A stretch of 42,076 nt of DNA. Source: Synergistaceae bacterium (GTDB lineage Bacteria; Synergistota; Synergistia; Synergistales; Aminobacteriaceae). Shown here piece by piece: positions 23,841-31,815 of this stretch (positions within the stretch are counted from its first letter, which is position 1; every line of letters begins with the position of its first letter). The notes below the pieces were generated by a model. That model was not told the DNA's origin and did not search any database. It saw only the letters and a program-made list of their open reading frames with translations. The stretch is from contig JAFSRQ010000009.1 in assembly GCA_017446055.1 (NCBI GenBank), forward strand, positions 1 through 42,076. Direction: 5' to 3'. The translations under genes were made by a program, and so were the position numbers.

Positions 23841-24598
23841 GATTTCTTGGGGAGCTTCCAGACTGAAGAGAGGTCTACTGTTCCTCCTGAGCCGGGAGAC
23901 TTGGAGTCGAGGAGGAATCTTACTTCTGAGACGGGCGGGAAGTTTTCCTGCATCGTGCGTACTATGCTGGTGATGAGGAGAAGTGATTTCTGCTTGCCTA
24001 TTGCGTTGAGTGCTGAAGCAAACTGCCCCGGCATGTCAAGAAATGCTGTCTCGTTATTCCTGAAGACGTGAAGCAGCTTGATCCTGTCGGCATTGGGGAC
24101 ACCGCTTAGAGACAATATTTCGTTCACGGCATCCCTCATGTTGTCCTCGCGTGTCTGTACGAGGAAATTCCTCCTCACCTCAGCAACAGTATCATCCTTG
24201 ACGTGATATATATTCAGTGATACCTGCTGTACGTCAGCACCCGACATCAAAGCGTTCCTTGCGGCCTGTGTGCGTTCGGCCTCCTCGAAATTGGACAGGT
24301 CTTCTTGGGACTCTATTCTGTTTTCGGGCTTGAGCAGCAATTTCCTGTTGAGGAAATCCACAACCCATGACGTACCGAGATAACCCAGCACAAAGCATAG
24401 CAGTATCACGCCGAGTATCATCAATATTCTGAGGAGGAGAGGAGTCGGTTTACCCTCGTCATAATCCGGCGGAATTGGCCGGGGCTTTCTCTGCTGAAGG
24501 TGGCGTTTGCGGGCTTCTGCTTCTGCTATAGCCTGCTGTGCCTGCCTTCGCCTGTTGGGTGCTGGTCTTCCTGTGTCATTGCGTCGTAACGGCGGCAT
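23837..24598 (-). CDS. GerMN-domain membrane protein
   Basis: 253 aa. A basic, Pro/Gln-rich cytoplasmic start (residues 1-50) is followed by one membrane helix (LLLRILMILGVILLCFVLGYLG, about 54-75). The outside portion of about 130 residues ends with IVRTMQENFPPVSEVRFLLDSK, characteristic of the GerMN fold. This family was first seen in the spore germination protein GerM but is common in non-sporulating bacteria next to cell-wall amidases, as here: the AMIN amidase gene lies 18 bases upstream. Probably takes part in peptidoglycan handling. Overlaps rdgB by four bases. Confidence 0.83.
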   Translation of the reverse strand: MPPLRRNDTGRPAPNRRRQAQQAIAEAEARKRHLQQRKPRPIPPDYDEGKPTPLLLRILMILGVILLCFVLGYLGTSWVVDFLNRKLLLKPENRIESQEDLSNFEEAERTQAARNALMSGADVQQVSLNIYHVKDDTVAEVRRNFLVQTREDNMRDAVNEILSLSGVPNADRIKLLHVFRNNETAFLDMPGQFASALNAIGKQKSLLLITSIVRTMQENFPPVSEVRFLLDSKSPGSGGTVDLSSVWKLPKKS

Positions 24599-24616
24599 TA
24601 ATTCTCACCTTCCTGA

Positions 24617-26620
24617 TTACCTGATGTAGTTTGCGATTCCGTCTGACATTGCGCCTGCTATCCTCTGCTGATATGGTTGTGTTGTGAGAAGCCGGGACTC
24701 GTTTGCGTTCGTTACGAATCCAATCTCAAGCAAGACCGCCGGCATTCCTGCTCCGCGCAACACGAAGAAGGGAGCCTGAGCGACTCTCCTCATTGGGAGT
24801 CCGTTCCTCACTCCAGCATTGTAGAGCATGGCCGCAAAGTCTGTACTCTCGCTAATCTTGTTGTTCTGCTGCATGTCGCCGAGTATACGCAGCAACAATT
24901 CCGTCCTCCTGTCAACATTCTCTGTGTCCATACCTTTGCCCTCGACATATTCGCGGTTCTCGACTTTGGCGAGGTTCATTGCGTCCTTGTCTGTAGGAAG
25001 AGCCATGATGTATATCTCGAAGCCTGTCATTGATTTCTTGTTGGGTAATGCGTTCACGTGGACACTGACGAACAGATCAGCGTCTACATTGTTGGCTATG
25101 TCGGTGCGTTCCTGGAGCTTGAGGTAAATATCCGTGTCTCTGGTCATCACGACATTGTAGCCTTTTGCGGTTAATGCCCTCTTGAGTTCGAGTCCTACAG
25201 CGAGGTTCACGTCCTTTTCGCGCACGCCGTTATCCATTGCGCCGGGGTCTTTTCCGCCGTGGCCGGGGTCAATGACTACGGTTTTGCGGCCATTTTTGAC
25301 CCTCCCTAAATTCTGCGCGGCTTTGGGGCTTGTGGGAATCGTTATGGTGCTTGGCGGTGTCATTACTGCCGGGACTTTTGCGGGTTCGGGATTCGGGTTG
25401 GCGGTGATTACCGGGTCAGCAGGCCGTGAGGATGCCGGGGTCTTTGCTGTCTGAGGCTCTGAGACTTGGCCGGGAAGCTGTATGTTTGTGTCAGCTTTCA
25501 CGGGTGAAGTGCCGATTATGTTCGTGTCTTCCGGGTAAAAGAAATCGAACACTATGCGGCGCGGATTATTCAGCACGAGCTTTTCTGCCTTAGTGATTCC
25601 CTTGGGCGTGAACACCAAGTCCACACCATCAGACTCGGACTTGATTTCGGCTCTCACGTTTTCGGCAAAAGGTGAGGTGATGCTCTGAGAGTCCTCCAGG
25701 CTTGACGAGAAGAGCGCGTGAAGTCTGCCGTTATTCATGTAGACCTGCGGATCTGCTCCTTCATCGGCCATGATTACGGCGCGGATTTTCTTGTACGCTC
25801 CATCTTGTGATGTCCATCTTACGCCCTGAATAGTACCGTTGTAGCTCTCACCCTTCTCCGTCTTTGTGTCGTCAGGCTCAAATGTCTCCATGCGGGGCTG
25901 TGGTTTACCTGCGCGTTTCTTCGGGGAGGATTTCACCACTGGCTGTTCTGCCTGGGACTGCGCTACAGTTTCCGGCTTCGGTGTTTCTGCCGGGGGCTGT
26001 ACGTTCTGGGACTGTTCCGGCTGGGGCTGTACGTTACGGGGCTGTGAGGGCTGCTGTGTCTCCGTCTGAGTCCGTTCACGCAATGCCTCGCGCAATATTG
26101 CGTCAAGGTCTATGTCGGACTCGCTCTTCTGCGTTGCTGACTGCGGGAGTTGTGCTGTTACTGCTGACGGTGGAAGAGGCTCGTCAAAGTCGCCAAAATC
26201 TTTTGGGACTGAGGCCGTGTAGCCTGAAATTTTCGCGAACCTGAGCCTGTTTGCGACTCCTCTGCCTGCTGATGTCTGGAACAATGCCGCGGTGCTTTGC
26301 GAGTCCAGCCAGATTTTTCCGCCCTTCTCGAAAGGAGCAGAGTACAGCGGAACAATCGCGTAACCGTGCCAGCCCGCCGCCGACCCCAGCGATATACGGA
26401 GGACAGAATTTCCCCGCGTCATAGTGAGCTCGTCATCTTTCCTGCTCGCACGGAATCCCATGAGCCTTGCAGCGTCCTCGACAGACACGCACAGTGCCGA
26501 ATTGTTGTCGACAGAAGGAACAGCCCCGACATTGTCCCGCCCCCTGTAGAGCATGGCATCAGCAAAAGCAGACGCGCATAACATCATCACGAAAAGCGCG
26601 CCCAGTAAAATCCTGCGCAT
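24617..26620 (-). CDS. AMIN-domain N-acetylmuramoyl-L-alanine amidase
   Basis: 667 aa secreted peptidoglycan amidase. Signal peptide MRRILLGALFVMMLCASAFA. Residues about 22-115 look like a copper-amine-oxidase-N/stalk domain. Then comes a Pro/Gln-rich linker (about 150-240), an AMIN domain (IQGVRWTSQDGAYKKIRAVI to RIVFDFFYP, about 253-370) that targets septal or wall sites, and a second linker. The Amidase_3 domain carries the zinc ligands in DPGHGGKDPG, the ligand Glu in VREKDVNLAVGLEL, then SVHVNA and the catalytic EIGFVTN. It cleaves the MurNAc-L-Ala bond during division or wall remodelling. Five bases after cheW. Confidence 0.95.
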   Translation of the reverse strand: MRRILLGALFVMMLCASAFADAMLYRGRDNVGAVPSVDNNSALCVSVEDAARLMGFRASRKDDELTMTRGNSVLRISLGSAAGWHGYAIVPLYSAPFEKGGKIWLDSQSTAALFQTSAGRGVANRLRFAKISGYTASVPKDFGDFDEPLPPSAVTAQLPQSATQKSESDIDLDAILREALRERTQTETQQPSQPRNVQPQPEQSQNVQPPAETPKPETVAQSQAEQPVVKSSPKKRAGKPQPRMETFEPDDTKTEKGESYNGTIQGVRWTSQDGAYKKIRAVIMADEGADPQVYMNNGRLHALFSSSLEDSQSITSPFAENVRAEIKSESDGVDLVFTPKGITKAEKLVLNNPRRIVFDFFYPEDTNIIGTSPVKADTNIQLPGQVSEPQTAKTPASSRPADPVITANPNPEPAKVPAVMTPPSTITIPTSPKAAQNLGRVKNGRKTVVIDPGHGGKDPGAMDNGVREKDVNLAVGLELKRALTAKGYNVVMTRDTDIYLKLQERTDIANNVDADLFVSVHVNALPNKKSMTGFEIYIMALPTDKDAMNLAKVENREYVEGKGMDTENVDRRTELLLRILGDMQQNNKISESTDFAAMLYNAGVRNGLPMRRVAQAPFFVLRGAGMPAVLLEIGFVTNANESRLLTTQPYQQRIAGAMSDGIANYIR

Positions 26621-26625
26621 GAGCC

Positions 26626-27144
26626 TTACTCGCTGTCCTCTAGAATCTGGTCAAGCTCAAACAGGTTGGACACGTCAAGAAGCAATATCAGCCTGTCATC
26701 CGCAGGTTTGGCCACCCACAGAACATATCTCCTGTCAATCGCTGATGATAATTTCGTCGCTACTTCAAGCTGTGAGTCATATATCGTAAGCACTTCCCTG
26801 ACAGAGTTCACTATCATTCCGAATGTTACTTCATTGACGGCGATAACTACTATTCTTGCCTCGTCCGTGAGGGGATGCCCGGCCATTCCGATTTTCATGT
26901 GCATGTCGAAAACCGGCACGATAGTTCCCCGGAGGTTAATCACTCCCCGTATATATGCGGGCGCGTTTGGGACTCTCGTGATGAATGAGGGTACGCGCAC
27001 AATCTCACGCACCATGTTGACATCAACGCCGAAATTCTCAAGTCCGAGCTTGAACACAAGGTTGATATGCTCTTCGCCGAGCGACTCCATGTCAATATCT
27101 CTGAAATCCTGGTTTACTTCTTTCTTTGCGGGTTCGTCAGCCAT
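26626..27144 (-). CDS. cheW: CheW-type chemotaxis coupling protein
   Basis: 172 aa from ATG 27144 (MADEPAKKEVNQ); the open frame extends 18 codons upstream without family similarity. CheW marks: LGLENFGVDVNMVREIVR, ITRVPNAPAYIRGVINLRGTIVPVFDM (the signature loop) and a late VLWVAKPADDRLILLLDV. CheW links receptors to the CheA kinase. No other chemotaxis gene is in the window. It stands between a hairpin that follows the ROK gene and the amidase gene, so it may be read together with the wall genes. Confidence 0.93.
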   Translation of the reverse strand: MADEPAKKEVNQDFRDIDMESLGEEHINLVFKLGLENFGVDVNMVREIVRVPSFITRVPNAPAYIRGVINLRGTIVPVFDMHMKIGMAGHPLTDEARIVVIAVNEVTFGMIVNSVREVLTIYDSQLEVATKLSSAIDRRYVLWVAKPADDRLILLLDVSNLFELDQILEDSE

Positions 27145-27185
27145 AAAAATTCTGCCTCTTTTTCTGTGTGAATTGATGAATGAAG

Positions 27186-27221
27186 AATCCCCGCCCAATA
27201 TCAGCGCAAAGGGCAGGGATT
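27186..27221 (-). terminator. Hairpin between the ROK kinase and cheW genes
   Basis: Stem AATCCCTGCCC/GGGCGGGGATT on the minus strand (one G-T pair), loop about 14 bases, followed by CTTCATTC, a weak T tract. Probably separates the pts-ROK operon from cheW and the wall genes. Confidence 0.6.
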
Positions 27222-27234
27222 GTGTTTTGCCGGG

Positions 27235-28137
27235 TTATTCTGCTTCTGCCGCCATTTCAGCGAGCTTGATTGCGCCCATGATTCCCTGGTTGCCGTTGAG
27301 GGCCGCGGGCGAAACGTAAGCGTTCATGTTGCGGAGTTCCTTTGTTGTGATGTACTCGTTGATGTATTCCGCAAGATACTTCCTGATGAGCGGGAAAAGC
27401 TGTGTCTGGCTCATTATCCCGCCTCCGAGAATGATTTTCTGCGGGCTGAGTACAAACGTAATATCCGTGAGTGCCTGAGCGATGTACTTTGCTTCAAGCT
27501 CCCAGACCTCGGGCATGTCAGCGAGTTCCTTGCCCGGTTTGCCCCAGCGTTCAGCTACAGCCGGGCCGCTCGCCATTCCCTCAAAGCACGCGCCGTGAGA
27601 AGGGCAGTGTCCCTTGTAGTCATCACCTGGTACTCTGTTCAGGAAAAGATGCCCTGCCTCCGGGTGAAGCATTCCGTGAATGAGATTGCCGCCTGACATC
27701 GCGCCCATTCCGATGCCTGTACCGATGGTGAAATACACAGCATCCGTGAGACCCTGAGCGCAGCCCCACGTAGCCTCGCCGAGAAGTGAGCCGTTTACGT
27801 CCGTGTCAATTGCTACAGGGATATTCAGCGCGTCCTTCAGCGTCTGGAGGATGGGATAATTGCGCCAAGGAATCTTCGGGGTGTAGAGGATATTGCCGTA
27901 AGTCTTCGATTTCGGCCTCACGTCAACAGGCCCGAAGCAGGCAATCCCTAACGCGGCTATTCTGTCATCTTCGGGGAGTTCGGGTGATAATTTCGCCTTG
28001 AAGTACTCGATGATTTTCGGCATTGTCTCATCAGGCGTTGTTGTGGGAATTGACTCCTGATCTAGTATCTGGCCGCTCTCGTTGCCTACAGCGCAGATCA
28101 TTTTTGTTCCGCCGGCTTCTAATGCTCCGTATAACAT
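27235..28137 (-). CDS. ROK family fructokinase-like sugar kinase
   Basis: 300 aa, ATP-dependent. The phosphate-binding start is YGALEAGGTKMICAVG. The ROK signature zinc site is present: HPEAGH, then CPSHGACFEGMASGPA, with conserved His and Cys residues. A Gly-rich GTGIGMGAMSGG precedes it, and ILGGGIMSQ lies near the end. These match the ScrK/fructokinase branch, which phosphorylates fructose or mannose, so fructose is the best guess. It overlaps the ptsI stop codon by one base (TGATG), so it is co-expressed with the PTS general proteins. Confidence 0.9.
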   Translation of the reverse strand: MLYGALEAGGTKMICAVGNESGQILDQESIPTTTPDETMPKIIEYFKAKLSPELPEDDRIAALGIACFGPVDVRPKSKTYGNILYTPKIPWRNYPILQTLKDALNIPVAIDTDVNGSLLGEATWGCAQGLTDAVYFTIGTGIGMGAMSGGNLIHGMLHPEAGHLFLNRVPGDDYKGHCPSHGACFEGMASGPAVAERWGKPGKELADMPEVWELEAKYIAQALTDITFVLSPQKIILGGGIMSQTQLFPLIRKYLAEYINEYITTKELRNMNAYVSPAALNGNQGIMGAIKLAEMAAEAE

Positions 28138-29858
28138 CAGCTGAATAACCTCCCAAAAAATCCCTTCTTCTGGGGTGCCTGAACTGCTGGTGCTGGTTCT
28201 GGCTTGTCCTCAGCTTTAGGGGATTCAGTCTTGAATTTCGACAGGTCAACATTCCTCACATTGCCTCTCAGCGGAAGAATGCTCTTCGGGTTGACTGACA
28301 GCTCATCGACTCCCCACTTCAGGAAGTCTTCCGTCAATGTCGGGTCAGCACCAAGCTCACCGCAGATGCCTACCCATGTGTTGTGCCTGTGTCCTGCCTC
28401 GATTGTCTCACGAATCAGCCTCAGAACCGCCGGATGATGAGTGTTCGCGAAAGGCTCAAGGCTCGCGCTCTGGCGGTCAATAGCACAAGTGTACTGCGTC
28501 AGGTCGTTCGTCCCAAGCGAGAAGAAGTCGACCTCCTCAGCAAGCTCATCCGCGCAAAGTGCCGCCGCTGGTGTCTCAATCATTATGCCGATCTCGTACT
28601 TGCCGATTGCGACTCCCTCAGCTTCAAGCTCCTTCTTGCACTCGTTGAGGATTTCCTTGCACTTCACGACTTCCCACTTGCTGATTATCATCGGGAACAT
28701 GATACCGAGGTTGCCGAATGCCGAAGCCCGGAGCAACGCCCTCAACTGACGTTTGAAGAAGTCCGTCCTCGTCAGGCAGATTCTCACAGCCCTGAAGCCG
28801 AGCGCGGGGTTCTCTTCCTTGTCGAGGTTCATGTAGTCGATGGTCTTATCCGCGCCGATGTCGCATGTCCTGATGATGACGAGCCTGGGCGACAGTCCTT
28901 CGAGTACCTGCTTGTAGGCGGCGAACTGGGCATCCTCTGTGGGGTCAGTCTTGCTGTTGAGGTAGACGAACTCCGAGCGGAACAAGCCGACACCCTCCGC
29001 GTCATTCTCGATTACGGCTTTGATGTCTTTCGGCCCGCCGATGTTGGCATAAAGTCTTACCTTCCTGCCGTCTTTTGTTACGCTGGGCTGACCCTTGAGC
29101 TTCTGGAGTTCTTCCTCCTTGCGCTTGTCTTCGGCCTGCTTTGCGCTGAGTTTGTCGATGATGTCCTGCTCCGGCTCAATGTAGATGCAGGAGTTGTAGC
29201 CGTCGAGGATAGCGAATTTCCCGTCCCAGTCGTCGGCTATGTCGTGGCACTGAATCAGCGTCGGCCAGTTCATAGAGCGTGCGAGGATTGCTGTGTGGCT
29301 GTTGGAACTGCCGAGTCTGGTTACGAGTCCAAGAAGCAATGACTTGTCGAGCTTGACGGTCTCGGACGGGGCGAGGTCTTCTGCTACGAGGATTGCGGGC
29401 TCTGTGCCCTGAAGGCTGGAAGTGTCAGCACCGAACAGCACATCGAGCATCGAGTTCTTGAGGTCGACAACGTCCGCGCTTCTTGCCCGGAAGTACTCAT
29501 CCTCCATCTCGCTGAATGCCTGTGCTGCCGCGTCGAATGCCTCACGCACCGCGTATTCTGCCGTATGACCCTCGGCCATGATTTCCTTGCACGGGTCAAT
29601 GAGAGTGTCCTCATCGTCAAGCATCATCGCATGAGCCTCAAAGATTCCGGCGGTGTCCTTGTGTCCTGCTTTCATCTCCTTGTCGTAGAGTGCGTTCTGG
29701 TCTTCCTGGACTTTCACGCGGGCGGCCTCGAAACGCTCAATCTCCCCGGCAATGTCGCTCACTAACTCTTCGTTGATCTCGTAGACGGCGGGCTTGTAGA
29801 GCTTAATTTTTCCGATAGCGATGCCGTTTACGATTTTCGTACCCTTGAAGACTTCCAT
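28137..29858 (-). CDS. ptsI: PTS enzyme I (phosphoenolpyruvate-protein phosphotransferase)
   Basis: 573 aa. It takes phosphate from PEP onto an active-site His (His188 in SNSHTAILARS, matching His189 of the family) and passes it to HPr. The PEP-binding barrel is seen in the second half: VGLFRSEFVYL, GFRAVRICL, GIMIETPAAALCADELA, FFSLGTNDLTQYTCAIDRQ and GICGELGADP. An unusual C-terminal tail of about 35 residues (Pro/Ala/Glu/Lys-rich) ends in KKGFFGRLFS. The gene starts three bases after ptsH and overlaps the ROK gene. No EII gene is in the window. Confidence 0.97.
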   Translation of the reverse strand: MEVFKGTKIVNGIAIGKIKLYKPAVYEINEELVSDIAGEIERFEAARVKVQEDQNALYDKEMKAGHKDTAGIFEAHAMMLDDEDTLIDPCKEIMAEGHTAEYAVREAFDAAAQAFSEMEDEYFRARSADVVDLKNSMLDVLFGADTSSLQGTEPAILVAEDLAPSETVKLDKSLLLGLVTRLGSSNSHTAILARSMNWPTLIQCHDIADDWDGKFAILDGYNSCIYIEPEQDIIDKLSAKQAEDKRKEEELQKLKGQPSVTKDGRKVRLYANIGGPKDIKAVIENDAEGVGLFRSEFVYLNSKTDPTEDAQFAAYKQVLEGLSPRLVIIRTCDIGADKTIDYMNLDKEENPALGFRAVRICLTRTDFFKRQLRALLRASAFGNLGIMFPMIISKWEVVKCKEILNECKKELEAEGVAIGKYEIGIMIETPAAALCADELAEEVDFFSLGTNDLTQYTCAIDRQSASLEPFANTHHPAVLRLIRETIEAGHRHNTWVGICGELGADPTLTEDFLKWGVDELSVNPKSILPLRGNVRNVDLSKFKTESPKAEDKPEPAPAVQAPQKKGFFGRLFS

Positions 29859-29861
29859 GTG

Positions 29862-30119
29862 CTAGAAGTTCTCCTTCATGAATTTCTCCAGAGCGGCGGC
29901 GCAGGCTTCTTCGTCTTCACCTTCGATGCGCACGAGGACTTCATCCCCCTGCTTGATGCCCATTCCCATGAGCTTCATGAGGGCTGTTGCTTTTGCTGAC
30001 TTGTCGCCTTTGATGAACGTTGCGGTACTCTTGAAGTTCTTTGCCTCCTTGACGAGAAGACCGGCGGGGCGCGCGTGGATGCCTACAGGATCGGTGATGA
30101 CATACTTGAATTCCTTCAT
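29862..30119 (-). CDS. ptsH: PTS phosphocarrier protein HPr
   Basis: 85 aa, the normal length. His15 in GIHARPAG is the site phosphorylated by enzyme I. Counting without gaps, position 46, the regulatory Ser that HPr kinase modifies in Gram-positive bacteria, is Ala here (KATALMKLMGMG), next to a Thr at 45. So control through Ser46 phosphate appears absent. It lies three bases upstream of ptsI. A possible -10 (TATAAT on the minus strand at 30184-30179) lies about 60 bases upstream. Confidence 0.96.
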   Translation of the reverse strand: MKEFKYVITDPVGIHARPAGLLVKEAKNFKSTATFIKGDKSAKATALMKLMGMGIKQGDEVLVRIEGEDEEACAAALEKFMKENF

Positions 30120-30215
30120 GACTGTCTGCTTCCTTTCATTATGATTTGCAGTGTGTTAATGGGATATTGTTATATCAGATTATAATACAAACCCTAGAAA
30201 TTTTGCGCCGTAATG

Positions 30216-30548
30216 CTACAGGGCTTGCCTGTTCTCCCAGATTGCCGCGCCTGCCTGACGTGCCGGGCATATGCAGTACTTGCCGCCTTCAGCTTTTGAC
30301 TTTTTCGATGCCTCAGCGAGTCCCTTTGCTTTTTCCGCGCCGAAAACTTTTGCTCCCATCTCAGACTCAGCGAACGCTATAGTCTCGTCTATGCTGCTGA
30401 CGTATTCCTCAAGGACTTTCACGAGAGCGTCAGCAGAAGCCTTGTCCTGATTCTTGAGGTACGTTTCAGCCGCCGATCTCACAGCCGGGTTGCATGATGG
30501 AGCGGCGATAAGTTCATTGACCTTCGCGAGGATTTCCTGTTTGGTCAT
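30216..30548 (-). CDS. Small conserved protein of unknown function (often labelled Hsp90-like)
   Basis: 110 aa, mostly helical, no signal peptide. It begins MTKQEILAKVNELIAAPSC and ends GGKYCICPARQAGAAIWENR. I recall close relatives in anaerobic Firmicutes that are automatically named 'molecular chaperone Hsp90' although far too short and unrelated to that chaperone. In those I remember a C-x-C-P-x-C ending; here the last Cys is Arg. The Cys-rich end suggests metal binding or redox sensitivity, but the function is unknown. It lies 96 bases upstream of ptsH on the same strand. Confidence 0.75.
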   Translation of the reverse strand: MTKQEILAKVNELIAAPSCNPAVRSAAETYLKNQDKASADALVKVLEEYVSSIDETIAFAESEMGAKVFGAEKAKGLAEASKKSKAEGGKYCICPARQAGAAIWENRQAL

Positions 30549-30601
30549 GTCAATTCACACTTCCTGTTTGGGATTTTGCTTTATGATACCACATTCAAGA
30601 C

Positions 30602-30629
30602 TTTACGCGGGCTTTGCGTGTGATAATAT
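30602..30629 (+). promoter_or_regulatory. Candidate promoter for the Gfo/Idh/MocA gene
   Basis: TTTACG and TAATAT with a 16-base spacer, about 88 bases before the start codon. The same hexamer pair with a 17-base spacer precedes the giant secreted protein gene at 37276. Confidence 0.4.
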
Positions 30630-30716
30630 TGCGCGTGAAAATTCATGCCACAAAAATTACGTATTCTGTGATAAGTAACAATAGAGATATTTTTCACAAG
30701 GGGAAGGATTCGAATC

Positions 30717-31682
30717 ATGACAGAGAGAGTAGCGGTTATCGGAGTCGGGCATCTTGGCCAGCACCACGCGAGGATATACACGGAGCTTCCTGACGCGCAG
30801 TTAGTGGGAGTTGCTGACAGCGACATAGAGCGGGCGAGGTTCATCGGCGAGCATCTCGGAGTCCCTGCTTACGGCTCGCTTGAGGAGATAATCCGCAGGC
30901 AGTCCCCGGACGCAATATCGGTAGTAGTTCCCACGAGCCAGCACTACGACATCGCGAAGTCCGCGCTTGAGGCCGGGATTCATGTCCTCGTGGAGAAGCC
31001 CGTAACAGTCCGCCCGTCCGAAGCCGGAGAACTCCTCGACATAGCTGACAGGAAGAACCTTGTGTTACAGGTCGGCCACATCGAACGCTTCAACAGTGCC
31101 ATCCGCTACATATCACAGATACCATGCCGCCCCGTCTACCTTGACGCGAGAAGAACCGCCCCGTTCACCCCAAGAATCAATGACGTAGGAGTCGTGCTTG
31201 ACCTGATGATTCACGACATAGATATTGTGATGTCGCTCGTCCCCTCAAAGATTGCGCGGATTGCGGCGACTGGGGCGTGTGTCTTCACCGGCCATGAGGA
31301 CATCGCGGACGCTCACATAACGTTTGAGGACGGGACGGTGGCGCACATTCTCACATCACGTTGCGCGCAGAAGAAGTGCAGACAGCTTGAGGTTGTGGAG
31401 CGTGAGAGGCAGATTACGGTGAACTATGAGCTTCAGACGGTGCAGATTTCCCGGTGCGTCAACAGCCCGGAAGGTCAGGTAGAAATCAGAGAGACACCAG
31501 TTTTCCCGAAGAGCGAGCCTCTGAAGCTGGAGCTTGCTGACTTCGTGAGGTGCGTGAGGGAGCATCGTCCGCCCGTAGCAGGAGGCAGGGAAGGCAAGAA
31601 GGCTCTCGAAGTTGCGGTAGAGATACTGAGGCAGATTCACGACGGCGACACTAAGGGGGCAACATTTCCGGCGGCTGTCTAG
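30717..31682 (+). CDS. Gfo/Idh/MocA family NAD(P)-dependent sugar dehydrogenase
   Basis: 321 aa. The Rossmann start VAVIGVGHLGQHHARIY (residues 5-21) and VLVEKPVTVRPSEAGEL (near residue 94, with the conserved Glu-Lys-Pro) define the family. The C-terminal domain contains DVGVVLDLMIHDIDIVMSL with the His-x-x-Asp pair. Such enzymes oxidise a hydroxyl of a sugar or nucleotide sugar. The sequence style recalls UDP-GlcNAc 3-dehydrogenases (GnnA) of lipid A synthesis, but no partner gene is nearby, so this is only a possibility. Good Shine-Dalgarno (GGGGAAGGA) and a terminator behind it: a single-gene unit. Confidence 0.88.
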   Translation: MTERVAVIGVGHLGQHHARIYTELPDAQLVGVADSDIERARFIGEHLGVPAYGSLEEIIRRQSPDAISVVVPTSQHYDIAKSALEAGIHVLVEKPVTVRPSEAGELLDIADRKNLVLQVGHIERFNSAIRYISQIPCRPVYLDARRTAPFTPRINDVGVVLDLMIHDIDIVMSLVPSKIARIAATGACVFTGHEDIADAHITFEDGTVAHILTSRCAQKKCRQLEVVERERQITVNYELQTVQISRCVNSPEGQVEIRETPVFPKSEPLKLELADFVRCVREHRPPVAGGREGKKALEVAVEILRQIHDGDTKGATFPAAV

Positions 31683-31718
31683 GGTCTGATGTGATAGATT
31701 CTGCGTTGTAGTGCGGCG

Positions 31719-31760
31719 GGGACTCTCTGAGCTTGGGGAGTCCCTGTTGTTTTTATTTTT
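31719..31760 (+). terminator. Intrinsic terminator of the dehydrogenase gene
   Basis: GGGACTC/GAGTCCC stem, loop of 12 bases, then a T-rich stretch (TGTTGTTTTTATTTTT). Confidence 0.88.
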
Positions 31761-31815
31761 ACGCTCTGCTAGGATATTTTCATCCCGAATTTTCACACAG
31801 AAGGAGATGTTTGCT

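Noticed and set aside
28383..29342. 319-codon plus-strand open frame
   Set aside because: Lies wholly antisense to ptsI, has no recognisable domain, and its composition mirrors the ptsI codons.
30700..30720. TTCGAATC resembling a tRNA T-loop
   Set aside because: No acceptor, anticodon or D-arm around it; it is the ribosome-site region of the dehydrogenase gene.
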